Source of the DNA: Bradyrhizobium sp. dw_411
Lineage (GTDB): Bacteria > Pseudomonadota > Alphaproteobacteria > Rhizobiales > Xanthobacteraceae
Direction of reading: 5' to 3'
Length of the DNA: 64,000 bases
NCBI RefSeq assembly: GCF_018449695.1
Contig: NZ_JAAVUY010000009.1
Span: forward strand, 1 to 64,000
The position numbers were made by a program, and so were the translations under genes. Below the pieces are notes generated by a model, which worked only from the letters and a program-made list of their open reading frames with translations, made no database searches and was not told where the DNA came from. Each line of letters starts with the position of its first letter. The first letter of the stretch is position 1. Positions 27,125 to 35,519 of the stretch are shown piece after piece.

Positions 27125-27290
27125 GGATTTCTCCCTGATATCAATTGATAGGAAGAGAACCCCTCACCGCACGCGCCGTTCCCGGTGGTGATGCGCATTT
27201 CAATATTGCGCCGCAGACGATCGATACGGTTTCATTCCGGTTCCACGGAACAACTCCGCGACCGCGCCAGCGCTTGCAAAACACACTCGC

Positions 27291-27668
27291 TCAGAAACCA
27301 CCCCAATAGGGCGGGATGCCATAATAGGCATGCAACTCGGCTTCCTGCGAACGATCGCCCCAGTCGAAATCCTTGTCGGCGCGGAACGACGGCGCACGCC
27401 GCAATTCGTCATCATCGATGTCGAGCTGGTAGGCTTCGAATTTGGGATTGTAGCTCAGGCGCGCCCATGGCAACGGCAGCAGATTGGTTCCCATGCCAAG
27501 GAAACCGCCGAAACTAAGGATCGCGTAGGACACCTTGCCGCTGATCTTGTCGATCATCAGCCGTTCGATGTGGCCGATCCTGTCGCCGTTCGGTCTTCGC
27601 ACAGCCGTACCTTCGACCCGGTCGCTGGCGATCAACTGGTGCGGTCTCACCTTCACGTCGTTCATCAT
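27291..27668 (-). CDS. Cytoplasmic PRC-barrel protein
   Basis: A 125-residue protein with one PRC-barrel domain (VEGTAVRRPNGDRIGHIERL, MIDKISGKVSYAILSFGGFLGMG) and no signal peptide. It ends with a short acidic/aromatic tail (DFDWGDRSQEAELHAYYG). The domain is a paralog of the one at 26594-27124. Stand-alone soluble PRC-barrel proteins are thought to bind partners rather than act as enzymes; the role here is unknown. It is separated by 65 bases from the formyltransferase gene upstream and reads in the same direction. Confidence 0.85.
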   Translation of the reverse strand: MMNDVKVRPHQLIASDRVEGTAVRRPNGDRIGHIERLMIDKISGKVSYAILSFGGFLGMGTNLLPLPWARLSYNPKFEAYQLDIDDDELRRAPSFRADKDFDWGDRSQEAELHAYYGIPPYWGGF

Positions 27669-27733
27669 CAGCCTCCCTGAGGGTTGATGAGCGAAACCAA
27701 CGCGTCAGCCGCAATCCGGTTCCACCTTCTCGA

Positions 27734-28408
27734 TCAGGCGGCGGACGGCTGGACTGCGCGAAACTCGATTCCGTGCAGCTTGATGGTCGGCGCCATGCCG
27801 AAATGGTTCCCGCCGAACACTTTAATGCGCCGGTCGAGTTCGGGCTTCGAAATATCGAGAGGGATGTCGCAGATCGCCCGATAGGCGCGGCGGGAGTATT
27901 TGATGGCGCCCCAGGGAATCGGGCGCGCCGGCGGCGGCTCCGGATCCGTCGCCAGCGATTTCGACATGCGCCAGAACAATAGCGCCAGATGCGCATAGGC
28001 CAGTCCTTCCAAACCCAGCACCGAGATATCGGGCGGGATTGGAAACAGCGAAACGTCGAGGATCGGGCCGGCATCGACCTGTTCGACCATGATATGGGCG
28101 GTCGCGCCGAATTCCGTGACCTGATCGTACAGCGCGAAATGCGACGGCGCCCATCCGGGATAGGCCGGCGGACCGGGATGGAAATTGAAGGCGCCATAGC
28201 CGAGCTGAGCGAGAATGCTCGCCGGCACGATTTCGGGCGTGACGAAGGCGACCAGCCGCGCCCGCCGCAACTGATCGAGACTGAGCGCCGTAAGGTCTTC
28301 GCGGGTCTCGACCGCCATCACCGTCAGACCCGGATTGTGCCCGAGCAACAGAGACCGCAACACCGGCCGCTCGGCCGCGCCGGCCAGAAGAATGACGATA
28401 TCGAACAT
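27734..28408 (-). CDS. Formyltransferase-fold protein
   Basis: A 224-residue protein with the formyl-transferase fold seen in methionyl-tRNA and phosphoribosylglycinamide formyltransferases. The folate-site motif is present as FNFHPGPPAYPGWAP with the catalytic Asn and His, then AHIMVEQVDAGPI with the conserved Asp. It is shorter than Fmt and lacks the C-terminal tRNA-binding domain, so it is not the initiator-tRNA enzyme. It probably formylates a small amino-group substrate, perhaps an amino sugar, as in related short enzymes. No biosynthetic partners are visible next to it. Confidence 0.75.
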   Translation of the reverse strand: MFDIVILLAGAAERPVLRSLLLGHNPGLTVMAVETREDLTALSLDQLRRARLVAFVTPEIVPASILAQLGYGAFNFHPGPPAYPGWAPSHFALYDQVTEFGATAHIMVEQVDAGPILDVSLFPIPPDISVLGLEGLAYAHLALLFWRMSKSLATDPEPPPARPIPWGAIKYSRRAYRAICDIPLDISKPELDRRIKVFGGNHFGMAPTIKLHGIEFRAVQPSAA

Positions 28409-28443
28409 GCGTTCCGCGGCTTTACGACCGCCGTCTGGTTGAA

Positions 28444-29106
28444 TCAGGTCTGATAGTTGATCAGAAGCGAGGCCGAGAGGGTGCTGGTGTTGCCGGTGTC
28501 GGCGCTTCCGGTCGCGCCGTAGGTAGAGGACGCCGAGGACGACAGCGAATTCTGCAGCGATTGCAGGAACTGTTGCAAAACGTCATCCGTGGAACTGGTG
28601 CTTGATGAACTGCTGGTGGTGCTGCTCGTCGAGGACGAACCGTCTACCGGCGGCGGTCCGCCGTGGCCACCATGATGGCCGTGATGCGCGGCGCCAGCGC
28701 CGCCCGAACCACCGGGCCCGCCGGATTGACCGATCGCAGCAGCGGCGCCCGTGGCATTCGAACCGCTGGCATCCGGCGGCGCGCCGGGACCATTGGCAAA
28801 CGCGGCCGTGAACACGCCCTGCAATTGCGTCGCCTGCGCACTGGTCAGTTTGCCGCTGGAGACTTCCCCGGCTATCAAATTGTTGATCTTCGACTGCAGG
28901 TCGCCCGGAGACGAGTTGGAGCTGCCTGTCGAGGCGCCCGCGCTGCCGTTCTGCAGCGAGGAATTGATATCCGTCAGCGCGGAAGACAACGCGCTCTGGT
29001 CGGACGAACTGACGGTGCCTGAGGAGACCTCGGACTGCAGCTCATTCTGCAGTTGCTGCAGCGGCGACAGATAATTGTTGCTGGACGTCGCAGAGATTGA
29101 GGTCAT
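28444..29106 (-). CDS. Ser/Gly-rich protein with a His-Gly loop
   Basis: A 220-residue low-complexity protein. Ser, Thr, Gly and Ala dominate. The N-terminal 45 residues and the segment at about 70-105 (KINNLIAGEVSSGKLTSAQA) are amphipathic helices resembling paired EF-hand-like or flagellar-hook-associated patterns, but no calcium loop is visible. The middle has GAAHHGHHGGHGGPPP (about 136-151), which could bind metal. There is no signal peptide. Similar proteins occur in rhizobia without a known role. It stands alone next to the two-component genes, transcribed away from them. Confidence 0.65.
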   Translation of the reverse strand: MTSISATSSNNYLSPLQQLQNELQSEVSSGTVSSSDQSALSSALTDINSSLQNGSAGASTGSSNSSPGDLQSKINNLIAGEVSSGKLTSAQATQLQGVFTAAFANGPGAPPDASGSNATGAAAAIGQSGGPGGSGGAGAAHHGHHGGHGGPPPVDGSSSTSSTTSSSSSTSSTDDVLQQFLQSLQNSLSSSASSTYGATGSADTGNTSTLSASLLINYQT

Positions 29107-29274
29107 GATGGCTCCAAAGGTTCTTGCAAGACGCCACGACGTTAAGGTTAATGATCTTAACGAGATGTTTTGATTGTCCCGCGGACATGTTGCCTCGTGT
29201 TACGCGGGTCATGTCGGAAACATCACGAAACAAATATTCCGTCAGTTGCCACAAATCTCTGGCAAGGGCTCTGC

Positions 29275-30021
29275 ATGGTCACAGTGGCACCGAATATCCT
29301 GGTTGTTGAAGACGATCGCGAAACCCGCGCGCTGATCGCAAAATATCTGCGCAGCAATGCGTGCAACGTGATGACGGCAAACGACGGACGCGAGATGGTC
29401 CGCGCGATGACCGAGCATCGCGTCGATCTCGTCATTCTCGATGTGATGCTGCCGGGCGAGGATGGCCTCAGCCTGTGCCGCAAGATCCGCTCGGAATCAC
29501 AGATACCGATCATCATGCTCACCGCACGCGGCGAGGACGTCGACCGGATCCTCGGCCTGGAGATGGGCGCCGACGACTATCTGCCGAAGCCGTTCAATCC
29601 GCGCGAATTGCTGGCCCGGATCAACGCAGTGCTGCGCCGCCAGGCCGCCGCCCAAACCGTCAGCGCCGCCAATGGCGCGACCACGCTCACTTTCCTCGGA
29701 TGGCGGATCGATTTCAGATTGCGCGAGCTGCGCAATCCGGCCGGCGCGCGCGTCGCGATGACCAGCGCCGAGTTCGATCTGCTGCGAACCTTCTGTGAGC
29801 GGCCGGGCCGCGTGCTGTCGCGCGACAGCCTGCTCGATCTCACCCAAGGTCGCAATGCCGGTTCGTTCGAGCGCAGCATCGACGTCCTGGTCAGCCGCAT
29901 CCGGCGCAAGATCGAGCCCGATCCGCAGGACGCCACCATGATCAAGACGGTGCGCTCCGGCGGCTACATGTTCACCCCGGCGGTGGATCCGATTGCGATT
30001 CCGGCAGACAGCCCGTCATGA
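29275..30021 (+). CDS. OmpR-family response regulator
   Basis: A 248-residue transcription factor: receiver domain at about 8-122 with acidic pocket Asp13/Asp14, phosphoacceptor Asp56 (LVILDVMLPGEDG) and Lys105 (LPKPFNP), followed by a winged-helix DNA-binding domain (about 145-240; EFDLLRTFCERPGRVLSRDSLL, then SIDVLVSRIRRKIE). The ATG at 29275 has AAGGG upstream; the open frame begins earlier but without similarity to receivers. Its stop overlaps the histidine kinase start as ATGA, so the two are translationally coupled. The regulon cannot be read from here. Confidence 0.92.
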   Translation: MVTVAPNILVVEDDRETRALIAKYLRSNACNVMTANDGREMVRAMTEHRVDLVILDVMLPGEDGLSLCRKIRSESQIPIIMLTARGEDVDRILGLEMGADDYLPKPFNPRELLARINAVLRRQAAAQTVSAANGATTLTFLGWRIDFRLRELRNPAGARVAMTSAEFDLLRTFCERPGRVLSRDSLLDLTQGRNAGSFERSIDVLVSRIRRKIEPDPQDATMIKTVRSGGYMFTPAVDPIAIPADSPS

Positions 30022-31352
30022 GACTGCTGAGCTTCCTGAACCTGAAGAACATCAGCGGACAGATCGCCGCTTTGGTGATCGCCTCGATTGTCGCAATCCA
30101 CCTGATCCTCACCGCCATCTTTCTCCTCAATCGGCCGGAGCCGCCCGATCCCACAATCGATCGCGGTCACGCCCAGCTTGCCGCCGCCGTGCAGCTTCTG
30201 GGCTCGGCGTCCGCGGCCGAGCGGCCACGGCTTTACGCTGATATTGCGCGGGCGTTTCCGCAGCTCGATGTCGAAAGCCTGCCGCCGGGTCCCGTTCCCG
30301 CCGCCAGGGATCTGGATCGGCCTGACTTGCGCAGCCTGCATCGCCGGCTTGACAGCAGCTACCGGATATTTCCGTTTGCGCGTGATGGCGACAACCACCG
30401 GGTCGGCATCGCGCTGCCGGACGGCGCGATGATTTCCGCAAGGATCCTGCCGGATCTGCGGCAACGCCCGTTCTGGGCCGGGCCCTGGATGGTAACCTTG
30501 CTGTTCGCGATCGTCAGCGTCAGCATACTTGGACTATGGGCCGCCCGCGCCTTGACCGCGCCGCTGTCATCGATCGCGAAGGCGGCCGAGAATTTCAGCC
30601 TGAATGGCGCGGCACCACCGCTGCCCGAGCGCGGGCCTGAGGAAATTCGTTCCGTCGCCAAGGCGCTCAACCGGATGCGGGAGCGGATCACGACTCTCAT
30701 TGACGACCGCACCAAGATGCTGGCGGCGATCAGCCACGATCTGCGCACGCCGATCACCCGCATGAGACTCCGCTCGGAATTCATCGAAGACGACATGCAG
30801 CGTCACCGGATGCTGAGCGATCTCGACCAGATGCGATCGATGCTGGAATCCGTGCTTTCCTTCCTGCGCAACGACCGCAAGCTCGAGGCCATGACGCTGA
30901 CCGACATCGCCTCCACGCTGCAACTGATCACCGACCAGTTCACGGATATGGGACACAAGGTGATCTACGACGGTCCGGCGCATGCCATGGCCACGGTGCG
31001 GCCGGACGACCTGCATCGCAGCGTCACCAATCTGGTCGAGAACGCAGCCCGGTTCGGCGCGGTCGCCACGATCCGTCTTGGCGTGTCGCCGGATATCGCG
31101 ACGATCGAGGTCGAGGACGACGGCCCCGGCATTTCCGATGCGCGCAAGAATGTGATGCTGGAACCCTTCGTGCGCGGCGACGACGCCAGGAACATGGACG
31201 AAACCGCGGGCTTCGGCCTCGGGCTCTCCATCGCGCGCTCCATCGTACTGGCGCATGGCGGCACGCTGTCGCTCAACGACCGCCAGCCGCACGGGTTGAT
31301 CGTGCGCATTGAACTGCCGGTGCGCCAGCCCAACCGGCAATCGGCGGCGTGA
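30018..31352 (+). CDS. Sensor histidine kinase (EnvZ-like)
   Basis: A 444-residue inner-membrane kinase, partner of the preceding regulator. TM1 is at about residues 15-38, a periplasmic sensor of about 110 residues follows, and TM2 is at about 155-177. A HAMP-like linker leads to the H-box AAISHDLRTPITRMRLR (His about 241). The ATPase domain carries the N-box NLVENAARFG, G1 VEDDGPGI and G2 GFGLGLSIARS. Domain sizes match the EnvZ/RstB class. Its stop is followed by a dispersed repeat, which probably ends the operon. Confidence 0.92.
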   Translation: MRLLSFLNLKNISGQIAALVIASIVAIHLILTAIFLLNRPEPPDPTIDRGHAQLAAAVQLLGSASAAERPRLYADIARAFPQLDVESLPPGPVPAARDLDRPDLRSLHRRLDSSYRIFPFARDGDNHRVGIALPDGAMISARILPDLRQRPFWAGPWMVTLLFAIVSVSILGLWAARALTAPLSSIAKAAENFSLNGAAPPLPERGPEEIRSVAKALNRMRERITTLIDDRTKMLAAISHDLRTPITRMRLRSEFIEDDMQRHRMLSDLDQMRSMLESVLSFLRNDRKLEAMTLTDIASTLQLITDQFTDMGHKVIYDGPAHAMATVRPDDLHRSVTNLVENAARFGAVATIRLGVSPDIATIEVEDDGPGISDARKNVMLEPFVRGDDARNMDETAGFGLGLSIARSIVLAHGGTLSLNDRQPHGLIVRIELPVRQPNRQSAA

Positions 31353-31383
31353 GATTCGTGCGACTTCCTGATGAGGGCGAACT

Positions 31384-31462
31384 GTAGCCCGGATGAGCGT
31401 AGCGATATCCGGGAACACACCATACGCCAACCCCGGATGTCGCTGCGCTCATCCGGGCTACG
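31384..31462. repeat. Dispersed repeat, family D
   Basis: An inverted repeat with arms GTAGCCCGGATGAGCG and CGCTCATCCGGGCTAC around a central region that is itself partly palindromic (ATATCCGGG...CCCCGGATGT). One copy in the window, lying between convergent genes. Confidence 0.8.
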
Positions 31463-31478
31463 AAACCACCCATTGCCC

Positions 31479-31679
31479 TCAAGCCGCGAGCGCTTCGTTA
31501 TCCTGTTGCGCATCGTCAAAGAACGCCACCGCCTCGAAGCGGTAATCGCAGGCCCAGCAGTGCCAGAGATAGGCGGTGCGGCGCGGCCCGGATTCGATCC
31601 ATTCCGGGGCGGCGATCGGCTTGCCGCATTGGGCGCAGGGATTTCCGAGGGGCAAAAAACCAGAGTCCATGCTGACCAT
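31479..31679 (-). CDS. Small zinc-ribbon-like protein
   Basis: A 66-residue protein with two Cys-X2-Cys knuckles (CAQCGK and CWAC, 31 residues apart) that would hold one metal ion, plus conserved aromatic and acidic residues (EWIESG, YLWHCWACDYRFE). The ATG at 31679 is preceded by GGGAGAGA at ideal spacing; a longer in-frame start has no such site. Similar small proteins are widespread in Bradyrhizobium-like genomes. Function unknown. Confidence 0.7.
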   Translation of the reverse strand: MVSMDSGFLPLGNPCAQCGKPIAAPEWIESGPRRTAYLWHCWACDYRFEAVAFFDDAQQDNEALAA

Positions 31680-31837
31680 GACACATCTCTCCCTTTTGGT
31701 TTTTTGGATCGATTTTTTGAATCGAATTGTGTGACGGCGGATTGGACAGCGTTGCTGTCGGATATGACCGCTCCGTCGCGCCAAATTCTGGGAGAGGTTT
31801 GAGTCTTTTGAACGGCGCTCCGCAACGCCAGGCGAAA

Positions 31838-33319
31838 TTATTTCACCGGCGGTTCGGACGTATGCATCGCGCCGGGCACGCGGACGTGAAGCGTCGCGAC
31901 GTCGTCGGAATAGACCTTCTGCCAGCCGTCGATGTGATCGAGCAGCTTGGCTCCCGGCCTCGTCGTCCGCAACAGGACCGCCTCGATCTTGTATTCATCG
32001 AGCAGCCGGAACATCGCGTTCGGCTCCAGCGACATGATCGCATTGTTGTGGTCGATAAAGAACTTCTCGCCATAAAGATCGGTACGGCCGTCAATGAACG
32101 GCGCGACGCCGTTGGAGATCAGATAGCTGCCGAAATCGTAATCGTTGAGCACGCGGGTCAGATTCATCTGCTTCAGTATCGCGACCGCCGCGACCGGTGC
32201 ATGCCGCACATCGGGCTTGAAGCGCACGACGGAGCCGTAAGCCAGCGTTGCCACCATCAATACGGTGGCGATGCCGGCGAACAGCAGACCGCGCGGCATC
32301 GATGCGGCGCTCGAAGGGGAGGCCTCGACGCCGCCGATCTGTTTGGCCAGCGGCACGGCGAGAACCATCGGGGCCAGCAACGCCAGCGTTTCGGCGGACC
32401 GGCCCTGGGCCAGCGCCATATGCAATAGTCCCAGCAGCAGCAATATTCGCGTCGGCGGCAGCTTGATGCCGTAGAGCAGCACCATGCCCAGTCCCATCAA
32501 CAGGCAGATTTCGAAGGGGCCGAGGCTGCTGAAATCGGCCGGCAGCCACTCGCTGATCAACAACAGCACACTGCCCAGCGACAGGATATTCTTCGACGCC
32601 AGCATCGAATTCCAGCCATAGGGCGTGCAGCACGCGGCGACCAGCGCGGCGAGCCCGAATGCCACCCAGCGCAATGCCAGCGATTTTCGCGACGCTGCTT
32701 CCGCACTGACGACCGCATCGAGCGCGATCGGCCCCACCAGCATCAGGCCGAGAATAAACCCGCCATGCAGATTGGCCCACAGCGCGATCAGCGGCAGCAG
32801 CCAAAACGACGGCGCCGCGCGCCGGTCCGCCGCGTCGATCAGTCCGCCGACCCACGCGATCATCACCGGAAGCGCCAGCACATGCGGCCGCGCCAGCAAA
32901 TGCCCCATGGTCAGCGCCAGCGCCGCGGCGACGAAAACCAGCGCCGTGCTGTCGTTCAAATGCCGCGTCAGGAATCTTGTCAGCAGTGCGAAGGTCAGCG
33001 CGCTTCCCGCGGCGGCCAGCGCCACCGGCCCGCTCCAGCCGAACAGGGCATAGGCCTTGGCGTAGAGCAGCTCGGCCACCCACTGCATCGAAATCCAGGG
33101 CTGGCCGCGCATGGTCAGGGAATAGATGTCGGTGTGCGGGACCGCGTGATTATCCAGCATCCACTGGCCGACGGTAATGTGCCACATCGTGTCGGGATCG
33201 CGCAGCAAGCTGTTCCCGGCCAGCACCAGCAACACATAGACGAAGACGCCGACCCACAGCGGCAGCAGGCCACGCATTGAACTCGCGCGCTCGGCGCTAT
33301 GGGTGACGGACATGGTCAT
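31838..33319 (-). CDS. Polytopic membrane protein, GT-C-like
   Basis: About 493 residues with some ten to twelve hydrophobic segments. The first periplasmic loop holds DPDTMWHITVGQWML and then QPWISMQWVAELL, a pattern like the Asp-containing first loop of GT-C glycosyltransferases (PMT/ArnT type) that use polyprenol-linked sugars. The last 130 residues are soluble (LNDYDFGSYLISNG, FIDGRTDLYGEKF). The start is at 33319 or the ATG two codons later; the open frame extends upstream to 33949 but would overlap the transglycosylase gene. The substrate is unknown. Confidence 0.65.
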   Translation of the reverse strand: MTMSVTHSAERASSMRGLLPLWVGVFVYVLLVLAGNSLLRDPDTMWHITVGQWMLDNHAVPHTDIYSLTMRGQPWISMQWVAELLYAKAYALFGWSGPVALAAAGSALTFALLTRFLTRHLNDSTALVFVAAALALTMGHLLARPHVLALPVMIAWVGGLIDAADRRAAPSFWLLPLIALWANLHGGFILGLMLVGPIALDAVVSAEAASRKSLALRWVAFGLAALVAACCTPYGWNSMLASKNILSLGSVLLLISEWLPADFSSLGPFEICLLMGLGMVLLYGIKLPPTRILLLLGLLHMALAQGRSAETLALLAPMVLAVPLAKQIGGVEASPSSAASMPRGLLFAGIATVLMVATLAYGSVVRFKPDVRHAPVAAVAILKQMNLTRVLNDYDFGSYLISNGVAPFIDGRTDLYGEKFFIDHNNAIMSLEPNAMFRLLDEYKIEAVLLRTTRPGAKLLDHIDGWQKVYSDDVATLHVRVPGAMHTSEPPVK

Positions 33320-33541
33320 CGGCGTGGCCGGAATTTCCCGAAGTTTCCGGCTGATCGAAGCACGCCAGGGCATAATTCTTGGTAAAACTGGCTGCGGCGA
33401 ATGCCGCCAAAACACCGGCGCAGGACTGGCAAAAAGCCGGCAAAAACCTCGCCATGCCGGGTTTTCGCCACATCCATGCGGCATTCCCTGCGCGTTAACG
33501 GTTCCGCCACTATAACGGGCCGTGTCCGAGGCCATTTTCCG

Positions 33542-34042
33542 ATGAAACGATCGCTGTCGCTCGCCTGGCTTGCCGCCGCCACGCTGCTGTTGCCGCACAC
33601 CGCCATGGCAGGCAAAGCCGACTATGATGCGCTGGTGGCGAAGCACGCCAAGGCCAATCTGGTGCCGGAGGAGCTGGTGCATCGGGTGATCGTGCGGGAA
33701 AGCCGCTATCAGCCAAATCTGGTCGGACACGGCGGCGCGATTGGCCTGATGCAGATCAAGCTGCCGACCGCCCGCGGCCTCGGTTACACCGGGACCGCCG
33801 AAGGCCTGCGCGATCCCGACACCAATCTCACCTATGCGGTGAAATATCTCGCCGGCGCCTACCGCGCCGCAAACGGCGATCACAACCGCGCGGTGTCCTA
33901 TTACGCCAGCGGCTATTACCAGGCAGCCAAACGCCAGCGCCTCGAACATCGCAAGGAGGCCGTATCCGTGGCCGCCAGCGCACCACCGAAAGAGCTGGAG
34001 AAGGCGCCGGCTGCAGCGGAAGCAGAGCAGGTTCCCAAATAG
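33542..34042 (+). CDS. Lytic transglycosylase, SLT domain
   Basis: A 166-residue periplasmic enzyme cleaving the MurNAc-GlcNAc bond. Signal peptide to about residue 23 (TAMA-G); the SLT domain follows with catalytic Glu53 in VRESRYQP, the GAIGLMQIKLPTA motif, and YLAGAYR...VSYYASGYY at its end. It is short, almost only the catalytic domain. The tail from residue 135 is Ala/Glu/Lys-rich. The ATG at 33542 is directly before the signal peptide. It is read toward the thiamine operon but has a separate promoter region downstream. Confidence 0.9.
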   Translation: MKRSLSLAWLAAATLLLPHTAMAGKADYDALVAKHAKANLVPEELVHRVIVRESRYQPNLVGHGGAIGLMQIKLPTARGLGYTGTAEGLRDPDTNLTYAVKYLAGAYRAANGDHNRAVSYYASGYYQAAKRQRLEHRKEAVSVAASAPPKELEKAPAAAEAEQVPK

Positions 34043-34069
34043 CTACCGGTGCAAACCGCAATGCGCGCG

Positions 34070-34097
34070 TTGACACCCCCCCGCATCGGTTTACATT
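34070..34097 (+). promoter_or_regulatory. Probable sigma-70 promoter of the thi operon
   Basis: TTGACA at 34070-34075 and TACATT at 34092-34097 with 16-bp spacing. A transcript starting about seven bases later would begin almost exactly at the 5' end of the riboswitch, which supports the call. Confidence 0.55.
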
Positions 34098-34100
34098 GGA

Positions 34101-34237
34101 CCTGTTCCGAGGGGAGCTCCGATGAGGAGCTGAGAGACCGCACGCTCAAACCCTGCACGCAGGAAATCCTGCTGGTAGAGCCAGAGACCGCGGTGACCCT
34201 TTGAACCTGATCCGGGTCATGCCGGCGAAGGGACAGG
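34101..34237 (+). ncRNA. TPP riboswitch (thi box)
   Basis: The thiamine pyrophosphate aptamer. The conserved pyrimidine-sensing element CTGAGA is at about 34129-34134 and the pyrophosphate-sensing stretch ACCCTTTGAACCTGATC is at about 34196-34212, followed by GGCGAAGGGA. The closing stem P1 pairs CCTGTTCC (34101-34108) with GGGACAGG (34230-34237). The thiO ATG is at 34239, so the Shine-Dalgarno (AAGGGA) lies in or next to the 3' strand of P1. Ligand binding would therefore hide the ribosome binding site, a translational control mode. No separate terminator hairpin is present. Confidence 0.95.
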
Positions 34238-34238
34238 G

Positions 34239-35279
34239 ATGTACCAGAGTTCAGACCCACAGCGCGGGCGTTCGCCCGTCGCATCGAAAAGCGAATCCCC
34301 GGTTTCCGTGATCGGCGCGGGCATTGCGGGCGCATGGCAGGCGCTGTTGTTTGCGCAGGCCGGCCACACCGTGACGCTACACGAGCGCAGCGGCTCTGAG
34401 ATGACGCAATCGACCAGCCACTGGGCCGGCGGCATGCTGGCGCCCTGGTGCGAGGCCGAGGCGTCCGAGCCCGTGATCGTCCGGCTCGGCATCCGCTCGC
34501 TCGACCTGTGGCGCGAGAATTTTCCGCAAACCCCCTTTAATGGATCGCTGGTGGTGGCGCATGCGCGCGACCGTGCTGATTTCGAGCGTTTCGCCAGGCT
34601 CACATCAGGCCATCGCCGGCTTGACGCGCGCGGCGTCAGCGAGATCGAACCGTCGCTCGAAGGCCGCTTTCGCGATGGGCTGTTCTATGCCGATGAAGGC
34701 CATGTCGAGCCGCGGCGGGTGTTGCCGCAATTGCATGCGCGGCTGGCGGCGGCCGGCGGCACCATCAAATTCAACAGCGATCCTGATCCCGAAGATATCG
34801 ACGGTATCGTGATCGATTGCCGCGGCCTTGCTGCGCGCGACACGCAACCGGAGCTGCGCGGCGTCAAGGGCGAGATGATCATCGTCGAGACCTCCGAGGT
34901 CGAACTGTCGCGCCCGCTGCGCCTGATCCATCCACGCTGGCCGCTCTATGTCATCCCGCGCGGCGACGGCCGTTTCATGCTCGGTGCGACCTCGATCGAA
35001 GCCGAGGATACCGGCGTCAGCGTGCGCTCCGCGCTGGAATTGCTGGGCGCCGCCTATGCCGTGCATCCGGCATTCGGTGAGGCGCGCATTATCGAGTTCG
35101 GTTCGGGCCTGCGCCCGGCTTACCCTGACAACCTGCCGCGCATCGCGGTTCACAACCACAAGATCGAAGTCAACGGGCTCTATCGCCACGGCTTCCTGCT
35201 GGCCCCGGCGCTGGCGGAGCTGACGCTGTTCTATGTCGAGCGCGGCGTGATCGACAATGAGGTGATGCAATGCGCGTGA
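34239..35279 (+). CDS. thiO: Glycine oxidase ThiO
   Basis: A 346-residue FAD enzyme that oxidises glycine to iminoglycine (dehydroglycine), the precursor of the thiazole ring. The Rossmann FAD motif VIGAGIAGAW is at residues 24-33 and the DAAO-fold residues follow (HWAGGMLAPWCEAE, YVIPRGDGRFMLGATSIE, GLYRHGFLLAPALAEL). It is the first gene of the operon and lies directly under the TPP riboswitch. Its end overlaps thiS by 10 bases. ThiO rather than ThiH (radical SAM) fits an aerobic organism. Confidence 0.95.
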   Translation: MYQSSDPQRGRSPVASKSESPVSVIGAGIAGAWQALLFAQAGHTVTLHERSGSEMTQSTSHWAGGMLAPWCEAEASEPVIVRLGIRSLDLWRENFPQTPFNGSLVVAHARDRADFERFARLTSGHRRLDARGVSEIEPSLEGRFRDGLFYADEGHVEPRRVLPQLHARLAAAGGTIKFNSDPDPEDIDGIVIDCRGLAARDTQPELRGVKGEMIIVETSEVELSRPLRLIHPRWPLYVIPRGDGRFMLGATSIEAEDTGVSVRSALELLGAAYAVHPAFGEARIIEFGSGLRPAYPDNLPRIAVHNHKIEVNGLYRHGFLLAPALAELTLFYVERGVIDNEVMQCA

Positions 35280-35467
35280 TCGTCAACGGCGAGCAGCGGG
35301 AGATCGCCTCCAGCCACGTCGATGCGCTGCTCGGCGAACTCGAATATGAAGGCACGCATTTCGCGATCGCCCTGAACTACGACGTGCTGCCACGCAGCCA
35401 ATGGGCGCAGACGCCACTCAAGAACGGCGACGAGATCGAGATCATCACGCCGCGGCAGGGAGGGTGA
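35270..35467 (+). CDS. thiS: Sulfur carrier ThiS
   Basis: A 65-residue ubiquitin-fold protein. It ends in the required GG, whose terminal carboxylate is converted to a thiocarboxylate that donates sulfur to the thiazole synthase. It begins MRVIVNGEQREI, the usual start, and overlaps the end of thiO, so the two are coupled. The adenylating enzyme (ThiF/MoeB) is not in the window. Confidence 0.95.
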   Translation: MRVIVNGEQREIASSHVDALLGELEYEGTHFAIALNYDVLPRSQWAQTPLKNGDEIEIITPRQGG

Positions 35468-35519
35468 TGATGGGAGCGCGCACAACTCTACGGCGGGACG
35501 ACAAGTTGGGAAGCTTGCC

